A stretch of DNA of 32,298 nt from Opitutales bacterium (lineage in GTDB: Bacteria; Verrucomicrobiota; Verrucomicrobiia; Opitutales; JABSRG01), in NCBI GenBank assembly GCA_013215165.1, contig JABSRG010000047.1, positions 1 to 32,298 of the forward strand, written 5' to 3'. Below are positions 1 through 10,100 of this stretch, piece after piece. How positions within the stretch are numbered: the first letter of the stretch is position 1; the number at the start of each line of letters is the position of its first letter. The notes beneath the pieces were generated by a model that was not told the origin of the DNA, did no database searches, and saw only the letters and a program-made list of their open reading frames with translations. The position numbers were made by a program, and so were the translations under genes.

Positions 1-188
1 GTTGTTTTTGTTTTGTTATCCACTGACCTTCAGTGGTTTAAACGCAACTCGCGATACTTTTTTATGCAAAATCCGGGTTAGTTGATAGCGATGGCAACAT
101 TTTATTACAGCGTCAATATGATGCCTACGGGCGTATCCAATACCAGGAAGGCAACGGCTGGACAACCCTCGGCTTCGCTGGCGAACGC

Positions 189-1415
189 GTGGACACTGGC
201 GACGGACTGATTTGGATCCGCGCCCGACACTACAGCCCCGAATTACGTCGCTGGATGCAACGTGATGACTTCGCTGGCCTCACAGAACGTCCGCAATCGC
301 GCAACCGCTATACCTACGCTGAGGGGGACCCAGTTAACAACACAGATCCGAGTGGAAATGTAGCCATTCTGCCGTTAATTGGTTTGGGTGCATTCATTGG
401 CGGATCAGCGCTCAGCACATATGGTCTCATCGAAGGTCTCAATGGGCAGGCCGAAATAAATAATATTTATGATAAGCGTCACATGAGTCCGGCGAATGGG
501 CTTGTTAGCGACTTGCGACACCCTAGTTTTTCAGCTGTAGAGAATGCGCGGATCGCGCAGGCACAGCGAGACATTACCATAGCAACTGCATTGTTACAGT
601 TGGGCGATGCCATTACTTCTGTTGCCGACTACACAGGCATTCGCACCGGTAAACCTCGGTCTTCTCCTAACGTCTTAACCAGCAACGGTCGTAGGCCGGA
701 TCCTCTTTATTCTCACAGGAATCCCACGGTTAATTATCAAAATGGTGACTCTGTTTATTTTGGTGCAAATTCCTTTGGAAACGGGATACAAGCTGAACTG
801 CCTTATGAAGGTGTGGCACCACGAATTTCACCCAATAGAAATAACATTCACGGTCACAGTGGCCTCCCCTTGATAAGCACCACTGGAGCACGCAATGCAG
901 AAGCTTTTCATCACCATCGTGATTTTCTTCTAGATTCAGATTGGGTCCCGCTCAATACCTACACCAGCCAATTCCAAGTACCCCGCAAGGCTTCAGTAAC
1001 TATTTTAAGTGCACCCGGAAACCCGATTTCTTTTACACTAGCTGCTATTTACATGAGTGGTGAAGCCAAACGTGTAGAACATCTTGGCCCCGAGTTCGTA
1101 GGTGCGCGCAGTTTTCTTCCAGGATCTTGGATGCCAAATTTCGTGGTAGGACCGCTTCGACAAGGTGATCCAGACATCAGAAGAAGATTAGATGGTCCGC
1201 TTACTTTAAATGAATGGACAGCGCTAGAATCACTGGTTCATCCGAACCAAGGCAATGTCACTCTCTTTGGATGCCTTGGGGATTGTGTTTTGATGACTTC
1301 GAATATGACTAATTCACTTTTGACGGCTTTACCTACTGACCCACACGACATCCAAGCCAAATATTTTTTAACCAATGACGCGGATGGGAAGAATGGCAAA
1401 GATGGCGGAGATTGA
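189..1415 (+). CDS. Orphan Rhs C-terminal tip (RHS repeat-associated core end plus variable C-terminal domain)
   Basis: This encodes the end of an Rhs/YD-repeat protein. Residues 1-57 carry the RHS core signature: an RARHYSPELRRWMQRD segment, an RYTYAEGDPVNNTDPSGN segment and the usual DPSG boundary. A hydrophobic stretch (about 58-85) and a roughly 320-residue variable domain follow. Rhs proteins normally exceed 1000 residues and form a shell around a C-terminal effector. Here homologous sequence extends upstream of the first start (GTG 189) only to about position 63-78 (SGLVDSDGNILLQRQYDAYG). In-frame stops lie at 24-26 and 39-41, and the sequence there no longer looks like Rhs. The piece is therefore a displaced tip or a pseudogene fragment. 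The C-terminal domain has a GHSG stretch, an FHHH segment and a late GNVTLFGCLGDC segment. This faintly recalls the putative adhesin (Stv-type) domains seen on some Rhs tips, but I do not recognise it securely. No immunity gene is evident downstream. Confidence 0.75.
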   Translation: MDTGDGLIWIRARHYSPELRRWMQRDDFAGLTERPQSRNRYTYAEGDPVNNTDPSGNVAILPLIGLGAFIGGSALSTYGLIEGLNGQAEINNIYDKRHMSPANGLVSDLRHPSFSAVENARIAQAQRDITIATALLQLGDAITSVADYTGIRTGKPRSSPNVLTSNGRRPDPLYSHRNPTVNYQNGDSVYFGANSFGNGIQAELPYEGVAPRISPNRNNIHGHSGLPLISTTGARNAEAFHHHRDFLLDSDWVPLNTYTSQFQVPRKASVTILSAPGNPISFTLAAIYMSGEAKRVEHLGPEFVGARSFLPGSWMPNFVVGPLRQGDPDIRRRLDGPLTLNEWTALESLVHPNQGNVTLFGCLGDCVLMTSNMTNSLLTALPTDPHDIQAKYFLTNDADGKNGKDGGD

Positions 1416-1961
1416 ACCGCATAGCACCAGGCCGCGTGGACAAGTTACGGTTGTTTTCTTCGATTTACTGTAGGCATCACACAAAGCATCGTGATTTTAT
1501 CCCAGTCGTCGATGTTTACGATGAATTTGAGGACCGTAAGCTGATACCAATATTGCAATTGCAAAAATAAAACAGGGTCCAATAAACCCTACTCATTACT
1601 CCGCTAATGCAAAAGGTGACTTCATGCGGCGTATTTGGCATGTGAATGTTGGAAGCATGAAATAATCTTTTTCGGGCGTATGGAGAGCATATACATGGCG
1701 ACGTCCACCTTGGCTCGTAGGGTTGTTGCGTCGTTAGCCGGACCGCCTTTAAACATCCTAGCATCTCTTTTCTCTATACGGGAAAGGGTGAAGTACGTAT
1801 CGAAAAAATCACGTATTATATTAGCGAGTTAATAATAAAAGAGTCAGCCATCGGCATAACCTAAGTCAGTCCCAATTGAGCCAAGTGGTCCCAAGGAACA
1901 AAACCATCTGAGAATTTGGTGGAAATCATTTCAGGCCCATTCATAAATCCGGCTTGCTGCT
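1416..1961. other. Intergenic region without a convincing gene
   Basis: About 546 bases separate the Rhs tip from the NRPS gene. I see no ORF with a recognisable product. A short reading frame at 1635-1832 has no family resemblance and no clear ribosome binding site. The stretch holds a perfect 12-base palindrome (1553-1564) and a weak hairpin (AGGGT 1574-1578 with ACCCT 1586-1590). It is AT-richer than the biosynthetic genes and must contain the promoter of the NRPS-PKS block unless that is driven from further upstream. I could not identify promoter elements. Confidence 0.5.
1553..1564. repeat. Perfect 12-bp palindrome TTGCAATTGCAA
   Basis: The sequence TTGCAATTGCAA is its own reverse complement and lies about 400 bases upstream of the NRPS start, in an AT-rich gene-free stretch. 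It could be an operator half-site pair, but a 12-base palindrome can occur by chance and no second copy was seen nearby. Confidence 0.25.
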
Positions 1962-4900
1962 ATGGATGCCGAAGATTTTGACCTGTTAGACATCGTGCTG
2001 GATGACCAGCCGGAACCGCTCCCGGGTGAACCATCCATATCGGCGACAATTCCTGTTCTCGGGCGTAATTCTGCACCGCTTTCATCCTCTCAAGAACGGC
2101 TCTGGTTCCTCGAACGTCTGCAACCAGGAAACGATAGCTACCACATTCCCTTTGGCTTCGAACTTATTGGAAACTTAGACACCCTACGGCTCAAGAAAGC
2201 CATAGAACGCATCATCGAGCGGCATGCAGCCTTGCGGTGTCGATTTGTCGAAACTGAGGACGGCCCGCAGCAGATCGTCAAGCCCTCTGCGAGCCTTGAG
2301 ATCACCAGCCTGGATCATCGCCCGATGTCTGCGGCGGAATCGGCAGATGCCACCAAACGGCTCCTTCAAGAACAGGTCTCCCTCCCCTTCGACCTCTCAA
2401 GACCGCCCTTACTCCGCGTTTCAATCATTCAGAATACAGACACTAAATGGACAGTTGTCTGTGTGCTGCACCACATTGTTTCTGATGGCTGGTCGAATAC
2501 CCTCTTTATCCAAGAAATGATGAAGGGATACACGGACCCTGAGGCTGAGGCGTCAGCTATTGAAGTTTCATACCTCGATTACGCGGCTTGGCAGCATACC
2601 TTCATTAATTCCTCAGAATACGTGGAGCAGATGGCATTCTGGTCCGCGTATCTCGACGGACTCCAAGATCTGACACTTCCCTTAGATTTTACTCGAACCG
2701 AGATCCAAACCGGCCGTGAAGAGAAGCTGGCAATCCACCTCAGTCCCGAGCTCTCCAGCGACCTGAGAGCGCTCAAAAACGATCTGCAGATCACCACATA
2801 CACTCTCTTTCTCAGTGCTTTTGTTCATAGCCTAGCTCGCTATACAGGCACTCAGGATATTGCCTTGGGCACTCCCTTTTCGGGTCGCAACCATCGAGAG
2901 CTTGAGCCGCTGATTGGTTTTTTTTGCAAATACCCTCCCTCTCCGTTTCCGTCTAGATCCCAACGATTCCTTCAAGGATCTCATACGAAACGTTCAGGAA
3001 TCATCCCTGAAGGCATTCTCGAATGATAGCATACCGTTTGAGAAGTTGGTGGATCACCTCAAACCCGAACGCTCTCTCAGCCAACACCCATTGGTCCAGG
3101 TAACATTTACAGTAGACTCTCCGCAAGAACCACTCGCTTTCCCTGGCATCGAACTTGTTCCTCTTCTCAACCCAGATCAGTCGGCAAAATTTGATCTCAC
3201 TCTAGCCATGCAAGATAGCAGTGATGGCTCTTACTCAGGGTCTTTGTTATGCAACGGTAGTTTGTTTGCCCCTCAGTCGATGGACGCGTTTGCAGACCTC
3301 TTCGTTCACACATTGGAAACGATGGTCCAGTCCATTGATACGCCAATCCGTGCCGAGCTTTGTAGTCTCCCTCAGAATCACCAAAAAATCTACCAAAACT
3401 GGGGTGAGCCTGAGACTGTGTATGAACGTGCATCCGTGTTTCAATCAGTCGCTCAGCAGATACAAGCATCGCCGAGAGCAATCGCTGTTTCAGATAATAC
3501 CGGCAGCATGAGCTACGGTGCCCTCGGCTTAACCGCACAGGGTGTCGCAAAAAATTTGGCAGCAGTAGGACTTAGGCCGTTTGGACGCGTCGCTGTTGTC
3601 TTGCCGCGCTGTAGATTCCAACCCGCAGCGGTCTTGGCTTGTTGGCTGAATCGATCGGCGTTTGTTTCTCTAGATCCGGTGCAACCCGACCAAAGGCTCC
3701 AGGCCCTGATCGAAAGCAGTGCTGCATCGGCCATCCTTACCACTGCCGATCAAGTCGACCGCTGGTCAACCCTCACAGATATACCCGTCATCGCTGTTGA
3801 CACGGAAGAATATCTAGGGGGCGATTTCCACTTTGAAGCTCCTCAAATCCATTCGGAATCAAATGCATACATAATCTTTACCTCAGGCTCTACTGGGCAT
3901 CCCAAAGGCGTTGTCGTTTCGCACCGAGCACTATCCAACCTCTGCGCTTGGCATACAAAACACTTTTGCGTCACAAAAGAGTCCCGTGCGACCCAAATTG
4001 CCAGCCCGGCCTTCGACGCGTCAATTTGGGAAACCTGGCCCTACCTGGCCACTGGAGCATCCCTCCATTACCCACCCGACGACTTACTCAAACAGGCCGG
4101 CAGTGCTTATATCACCTGGCTGAACGAACAGCGCATCTCCCACAGCTTTGCGCCCACGCCCCTTGCAGAGGCCCTCATTCAAGATCCCGAGTCAAAGCAA
4201 CTGCAACTTAAAGTCCTCAACACGGGCGGCGACCGGCTGCACACTTACCCAGACAGCCAAGTTAACTTCGCATTGCATAACAACTACGGCCCTACGGAAA
4301 ACGCAGTTGTCGCTACAAGCTGCCAAATTCTCCCAAAATCTCAGCAGCGGGGCCTTCCCCCGTTGGGAGATCCAGTCGACCACTGCCAACTCTACATCCT
4401 AGACCAACGATTAGATCCTGTGCCCTTAGGTGCTGTCGGAACGCTCTACATCGGAGGAGAGAGTCTGGCCTCCCACTACTTCGAGAAACCAGATCTCACC
4501 GCTCACTCCTTTATCCCACATCCAGATCCTCAAAAACCCGGACAGCGCCTCTATAACAGCGGAGACCTCGTACGCTTGTCCGCTGATGGCCAGCTTCACT
4601 TTTTGGGGCGAGCTGATCATCAGATAAAAATCCGAGGACACCGCATTGAGCTGGGTGAAATCGAGCAGTGCCTGTTGGCTCATTCGAAGATCAATCAGGT
4701 TGCAGTTCAACCATTCCTGCCAACCGGAGCCCCGACCTCGTCGCGTATGCTAGTGGCTCACCTAGGAACCGAAACTGATCTGAACCCGAGTGACCTTACA
4801 GCGTGGGCCAATGGTCGACTGCCCGCTTACATGGTCCCATCACGTTGGATCTCCCTTAGGTCACTCCCAACAAACACCAGCGGCAAAATCGACCGCAAAT

Positions 4901-5286
4901 CTCTCCCCGAACCGACCTTAACAACCACATCGACCAGTGGGACCGCCTCGATGGCAGAAACGCCCACTCAGCGTTTGATAGACAAGTTATGGAGCGCACT
5001 CCTCGGTCGCAAATCAGTTGGGATCGACGATAATTTTTTCGATCTCGGTGGACATTCTATGCTCATCCTTGAAGTCCATAAAAGCCTGATTTCCGATTCA
5101 TTCCCCACGCTCAAGGTGGTAGATCTTTTCACCTATCCCACCATTCGCGAGCTGGCGCGTTTCCTCGATAAGCCATCTGAAAATATAACGCGCCAGTCGG
5201 TCGATGCCGTTCGCAGCCGCTCTGACAAACAACGTGAGGCAATGAAGCAACGTCGTCATCTCGCTCGCAACAGCCGCCGCGCCTAG
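1962..5286 (+). pseudogene. Nonribosomal peptide synthetase module (C-A-PCP), interrupted by a one-base frameshift
   Basis: One NRPS module of 1107 residues once the frame is repaired. An LCL-type condensation domain carries HHIVSDG at residues 170-176. An adenylation domain follows with its core motif SGSTGHPKG near 641, GDLVR, and NTSGKIDRK with the catalytic lysine. A carrier domain carries LGGHS with the pantetheine serine at about 1032. Aligned by eye to GrsA, the substrate code reads DAWFNGNVVK, one position away from a known leucine code (DAWFLGNVVK, from memory). The reading frame starts at ATG 1962 and breaks at a run of eight T (2918-2925). Dropping one T restores the expected IGFFANTLPLRF, whereas the given sequence goes out of frame and stops at 3026. 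No loading module precedes it, so the C domain may accept an acyl starter. The C-terminus is a strongly basic tail, as in the PKS proteins downstream. The sulfotransferase starts 21 bases after the TAG stop. Confidence 0.9.
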
Positions 5287-5307
5287 CCGCAACTCCTGTT
5301 GTTCTCC

Positions 5308-6508
5308 ATGTCCAATCTACTGCAAAACCTCGGCCTACAGATAGAATTTATTCTCGATGCGATGCGTTTGCGCCCGATTCGCTTTTCGGGCGAACAGGCA
5401 ATTGAGGCTGCAAAAAATGGTAGCGGTCTCAGTGACTTCGGTTCAGATGCATTCTTAGAACCGCTCAATCTCAGCACGAACGAACTCAACTCTATTAAGC
5501 GCCTCACTTTCGGCGGCAAAGTCATGGCACGAGAGAGCTTTCGACAGTTTCTCATCCGCCGTCTTCGTATCGTTCGAGACCATAAGGAAAATCCTGAGAT
5601 TTCTGAGATCCCAATAAAACGGCCCATCATCATCACGGGCCTCCCAAGAACGGGCACGACACTCTTTGCATAGCGCCCTGGCAGATCATCCAGATCTTCA
5701 ATTTATCCAGCCGTGGCAATTGGAAGAATCCGACGCAGACCGGCAGACATGCATCGACGAGTCTAAGGCTAAAATTCGATCCCTTGCACAAGCGATGCCG
5801 CATATGGACGCGATGCATGCCTTCGATTCACCGCTCGAATGCTCGCAGCTCTTTTTACCGACATTCTTAACTGATTACTTCCAGGTTTGCTTCGGCCTCG
5901 AAGGTTATAAACGGTGGCTCGATGCGCGCCCACTAGAAGCATGGATTGAAGCCTACCAATTCTATAAAATGCAGCTTCAGCGTCTTGCCTGGCAGGAGCA
6001 GTCCGAGCAGCGCTGGATCTTAAAGTCCCCACATCACCTGACCCACCTCGACGCACTGTTGGCGGTATTCCCCGATGCCTGCATCATCCAGACTCATCGC
6101 GACCCCGTAGATGTCATTCATTCATCAGCACGTTATTATGGCTCTATTTATCAACTGCATTGCAAACCCGTCCCACACGCTCATCACGAGCAGCGCTGCC
6201 TTGAGCTATTTTCCTCTCAAGTTACACGCGGCATGGATCTGCGGACCACTCTTCCAGAACAAAATATCCTTGATATATCCTACCAAGAATTGATTCACAA
6301 GCCTGCTGAAATTCTCGACCTTGTCTCAGATCGCTATGACTTACCCAATGACGCATCTATTAAAAGTCACCGCAAAGCCTGGCTGGATACACACCACTGG
6401 AAACGCGACAATAAACTGGGCGCATTGCCACGTAGCAAGCCCAGTATCGAAACTGACAAGATAAACGACCATTTCGCAGCGTACTCACAGTGCTATAACT
6501 GGAGATAG
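5308..6508 (+). pseudogene. PAPS-dependent sulfotransferase (Sulfotransferase_3-like), interrupted by a one-base frameshift
   Basis: This encodes a sulfotransferase that would transfer a sulfuryl group from PAPS to a hydroxyl. The 5'-phosphosulfate loop (GLPRTGTTL) is followed after frame repair by LHSALADHPDLQF. The 3'-phosphate motif THRDPVDVIHSSARY and the WILKSPHHL segment are also present. The frame from ATG 5308 reaches TAG at 5671-5673. One extra T in the TTT at 5665-5667 explains the break, and the downstream frame then runs cleanly to TAG at 6506-6508. The repaired length is about 399 residues, usual for the family. The start at 5308 is preferred to TTG 5299. The gene sits between the NRPS and PKS1 in the same direction, so it probably tailors the product, for example the hydroxyl expected from PKS2. 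The frameshift falls inside the cofactor loop, so the protein as written would be inactive. Confidence 0.88.
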
Positions 6509-6734
6509 GGCCTAAAACGTGGACACAGTGTAATCAGATGACTGAAAACGTTAACAACAATACGTTATCCCATCAGCTAATAGGTGCGATTGAAAGGACG
6601 AGGAGTTTTTCGGGTTGTCGCTCCTCGGCTCCAGTCGTTGTAGTCGAGGCGCTCTGTCACCTCGCCCCTTACGGTGTGGATCGAAGCAACGGCCTGCGCC
6701 CAGACAGAGCAGGGCGACCACAAAAAAGGCTGTT

Positions 6735-6748
6735 GGGGACATGTCCCC
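6735..6748. repeat. Perfect 14-bp palindrome GGGGACATGTCCCC
   Basis: GGGGACATGTCCCC is exactly self-complementary. It lies within the gene-free spacer between the sulfotransferase and PKS1. It may be part of a dispersed repeat or a protein-binding site. Only one copy was seen in the window. Confidence 0.35.
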
Positions 6749-6822
6749 GCTGTTTCAATTAGGCCCTCAGCCAATGAAAGATGGAATCACTCGGATAATT
6801 AACGGATTCATCGAATGATTTT

Positions 6823-7027
6823 CTCACTGAGGCACGAAGGCACAGAGGTTTATGCAAAGGTAGGATCGAAAATATAATTCCCAGCATCGCGCAAAAGATA
6901 AGCAAAGCCCCTTTGACTCGTAATCACATTACAGACAACAACGCTCAAGCTCTATGCGACCAGAAATCACACAACGCGCGACTAAACATCAAATCACAAT
7001 CTCTGTGCCTCTGCGCCTCCGTGAGAG
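6823..7027. mobile_element. MITE-like element with about 28-bp imperfect terminal inverted repeats
   Basis: The left end, CTCACTGAGGCACGAAGG continuing to about 6850, matches the reverse complement of the right end (about 7000-7027) at roughly 23 of 28 positions, by hand alignment. Both ends carry the GGCACAGAG core. The interior of about 150 bases has no coding potential that I can see. Similar GAGGCACAGAGG-type inverted repeats are common dispersed elements in environmental bacteria, but I could not check copy number here. No target-site duplication was clear. Confidence 0.45.
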
Positions 7028-7100
7028 CATCCATCACCTAAAAGCTGGTCCAGAAAATATCTAGAGCACAAGACCACACACTTCCTCCACCCTCTCACTT

Positions 7101-10100
7101 ATGGAGCCTCAGGATATGCAATTTTCCGTACCAGACAATGCAGTAGCCGTTGTCGGAATGGCCGGACGATTTCCTGGTGCCAATTCTATCGACGCGTTAT
7201 GGGCCAATATTCTCAACCAGCGTGAGTCTATCCATCAATTTTCCGACGAAGAGCTCCTGGCGGCGGGCATTCCCCACTCCACATTGTTGGCGAAAAACTA
7301 CGTTAAGGCCAACGGCCGCCTCGCTGACTATGATAAATTTGACGCAGACTTCTTCGGATTCACACCCGCAGAAGCGACGATTCTTGACCCCCAGCAACGA
7401 TTACTATTCGAGGTCGCTTGGACCGCTCTAGAACATGCTGGATATCCACCTAGCGCGACGGGCGTGCCGACAGGAGTCTTTGCCGGTGTTGGCGCAAATA
7501 CCTACTTGCTTCAAAACTTGCTGCCCAACCCCTCGGTCGGCCGCACCCATGGGGCCTTTCAACTCAATGTATCCAGCGATAAAGACTTCGCTGCGACCCA
7601 CCTGGCCTACAAGCTCAACCTGACAGGCCCAGCAGTCTCCCTCCAGACCGCTTGCTCCACATCGCTCGTTGCAATTCATCAAGCTGCTCAATCCTTACTC
7701 GCCTATCAGTGTGACATCGCGCTCGCCGGCGGCTCCTCAATTACATCCCCACAGGAAACTGGTTACTTCTTTACTGAGGGGGGCATCGCATCGCCCGATG
7801 GCCATTGCCGTCCCTTCACTGCGGAAGCAAATGGAACAGTCCGCGGCAGTGGCACAGCCATGGTCGTCCTGAAGCGACTTGAAGAAGCGATCGAGGACAA
7901 AGACACGATCTATGCCACACTTCTCGCCAGTGCGATCAACAACGACGGCTCTGACAAGGTCGGCTTCACGGCCCCCAGTGTCCGCGGTCAAGCAGAGGTC
8001 ATCGCCATGGCCCAAAGCCTTGCCGACATCGATCCAACAACCATTGGCTTTATAGAGACTCATGGAACGGGAACGGCCTTGGGCGATCCAATAGAAATTG
8101 AAGCCCTCATCAGCACTTACCCAGAGGAGTTCAACCCTCAAAGCTGTGCGTTGGGCGCGGTTAAGGGCAACTTAGGGCACTTGGATGCAGCAGCCGGTGT
8201 AACCGGTTTCATAAAAGCCACGCTCGCTCTGCACCATGGTATCATTCCTCCAAATCTTCACGGCGGACCGAGTCATGAGAAAATCGATTTCGACGCTACT
8301 CCGTTTTACCTGCCTGAATCCGAACGCCCCTGGCCCCGTCAATCTACGCCGCGCCGAGCGGCCGTCAGTTCATTCGGTATAGGTGGCACCAACGCCCACG
8401 CGATCCTTGAGGAAAATACAACTACCAAGAAAACATTCGATTCTGAGCCTGTAGCTACTCCTCAACTATTTGTTATATCAGCAAAGTCGGATTCGGCATT
8501 GATACAAATCCGAAATGACTTAGCACACCATCTCAAAGCACACAAGGAGCTGCGACTATGTGACATCGCACATACCTTACAGGTAGGGCGTGCAGCATTG
8601 CCCAAGCGCTTTTTCACAGTAGCTTGTGATCTAGATACACTCATTTCAGCTCTTTTGCTCGACGCCCCGAGCATCATTCCAGACCCACCCCAAGAGCAAC
8701 CGGAACCCGATGCCCTGCAAACCGCAGATCGTGAACGCGCACTCCTCGATCTTGGCGCACTCTGGGCTTGGGGAAAAGATATTCACTGGCCCTACTATCC
8801 TGCTTGCGAAACAGCGCGTCGAGTAGCCCTACCTACTTACCCGTTTGCGCGGACTCGGCATTGGATTTCAGCCCCTCATGAACCTCCGGTCGCTGATTCC
8901 ATTCCAGTCACAGCCCCTCCCGAATCGACTCTGTTCTACGAGCCAGCATGGTCCATCAAAGATGCTCAGGCTCAAAACCTCGCTGCCAAAAACGTTTGGA
9001 TCATCCCTTCTCCAAGCGCGGATATCGACGCATTCCGAAACCACCTGATTGCGAAACAGTGGAATATTGAAGTCGTCCCGAATATAGAGGCACTTGCAGG
9101 GCGACTCGATATATTCAGTGGCCAGGAAGCACACTTGATCATTTGTCCCGATTTCTCGTCTCCTGACGCCACCCAGGTTTTTGTCGACCAGATGTCCTTA
9201 GCCAAGCTATTGGGACAGAAACGTCCGCAGGAAAAGAGCTACGTTCATTGGATATCTCATGGCGGATTCTCGATAAGAGATGAAGCTATCGAACATCCCA
9301 AAGCCGCTTTAATCCTTGGACTAGCTACAGTGCTTTCTCAAGAGATGCCTCAAATCCAAAGCCGTTTGATTGACCTAGATCAGTGGGACGCCGAAGCAAT
9401 TTTGACTGAGATCACGGACTTAACCGTAAATCCAGACCGTCTTGTATGTCGGCGTTCAGGAGAACGCTATACGCGTTGGTTTAGACCCATCGAATCACTT
9501 CAACAAGGCACGGCCTTCAAACAGAACGGCACCTACTGGATCACCGGCGGCTTTGGAGGGATGGGCCGCGCCTTCACTCGGATGTTAATCAAAGAATTTG
9601 GCTGTATCGTCTATCTTACGGGACGCAGCGATCTCTCAGTAGAACAAGCGGCCGTCCTTGAAGAGATGGGTGGCCAGGCACATTATATAAAGGCTGATGT
9701 TTGCTCCGAAGCTGCCTTGTCCGCAGCCTATGAGCACATCATCAATCACTCCGATCGACTCGATGGCGTTATTCATGCCGCCGGGATAGCAGGCGGTAGC
9801 ATTCTACTTAACAAATCCGCTGAAGAAGCAGCACGCGTCCTTGCGCCAAAGACCACCGGCACTGAGATCCTTGGGCGCCTCATCCCCCGTGATAGCCAAA
9901 CGCATCTCATCCTGTGCTCATCTGTCAGCGCGCTTCAGGGGGCCTTTGGTCAGGCAGATTATTGCGCAGCCAATGCTTATCTCGACTCATGGGCAGAATC
10001 AGAAAAGGCCCGTGGACGCAAACACGTGGTTTCAATTAATTGGGATGGTTGGACCGAATCTGGCATGGCTGTTCGGGCTGGGCTGGATCTAGCTCGTTCC

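Larger units (their letters stand above)
6509..7100. other. Gene-free spacer inside the biosynthetic block, with repeat structure
   Basis: About 590 bases separate the sulfotransferase from PKS1, far more than the other gaps in the block (6 to 148 bases). No coding region with a recognisable product is seen on either strand. The left half (about 6595-6770) has several short reading frames without family features and a 14-base palindrome. The right half holds a roughly 205-base element with inverted ends. The spacer looks like an insertion of non-autonomous repeats and may carry its own promoter for PKS1. Confidence 0.5.

Noticed and set aside
1635-1832. A 65-codon reading frame between the Rhs tip and the NRPS gene
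   Set aside because: No recognisable family, signal or ribosome binding site; treated as chance.
2918-5667. Programmed +1 frameshifting in the NRPS and sulfotransferase genes
   Set aside because: No known stimulatory signal or family precedent; small insertions or sequencing errors are simpler, though the reads should be checked.
6551-6774. Short minus-strand reading frames in the spacer before PKS1
   Set aside because: They overlap each other in different frames, lack family features and fall in a region that looks like non-coding repeats.
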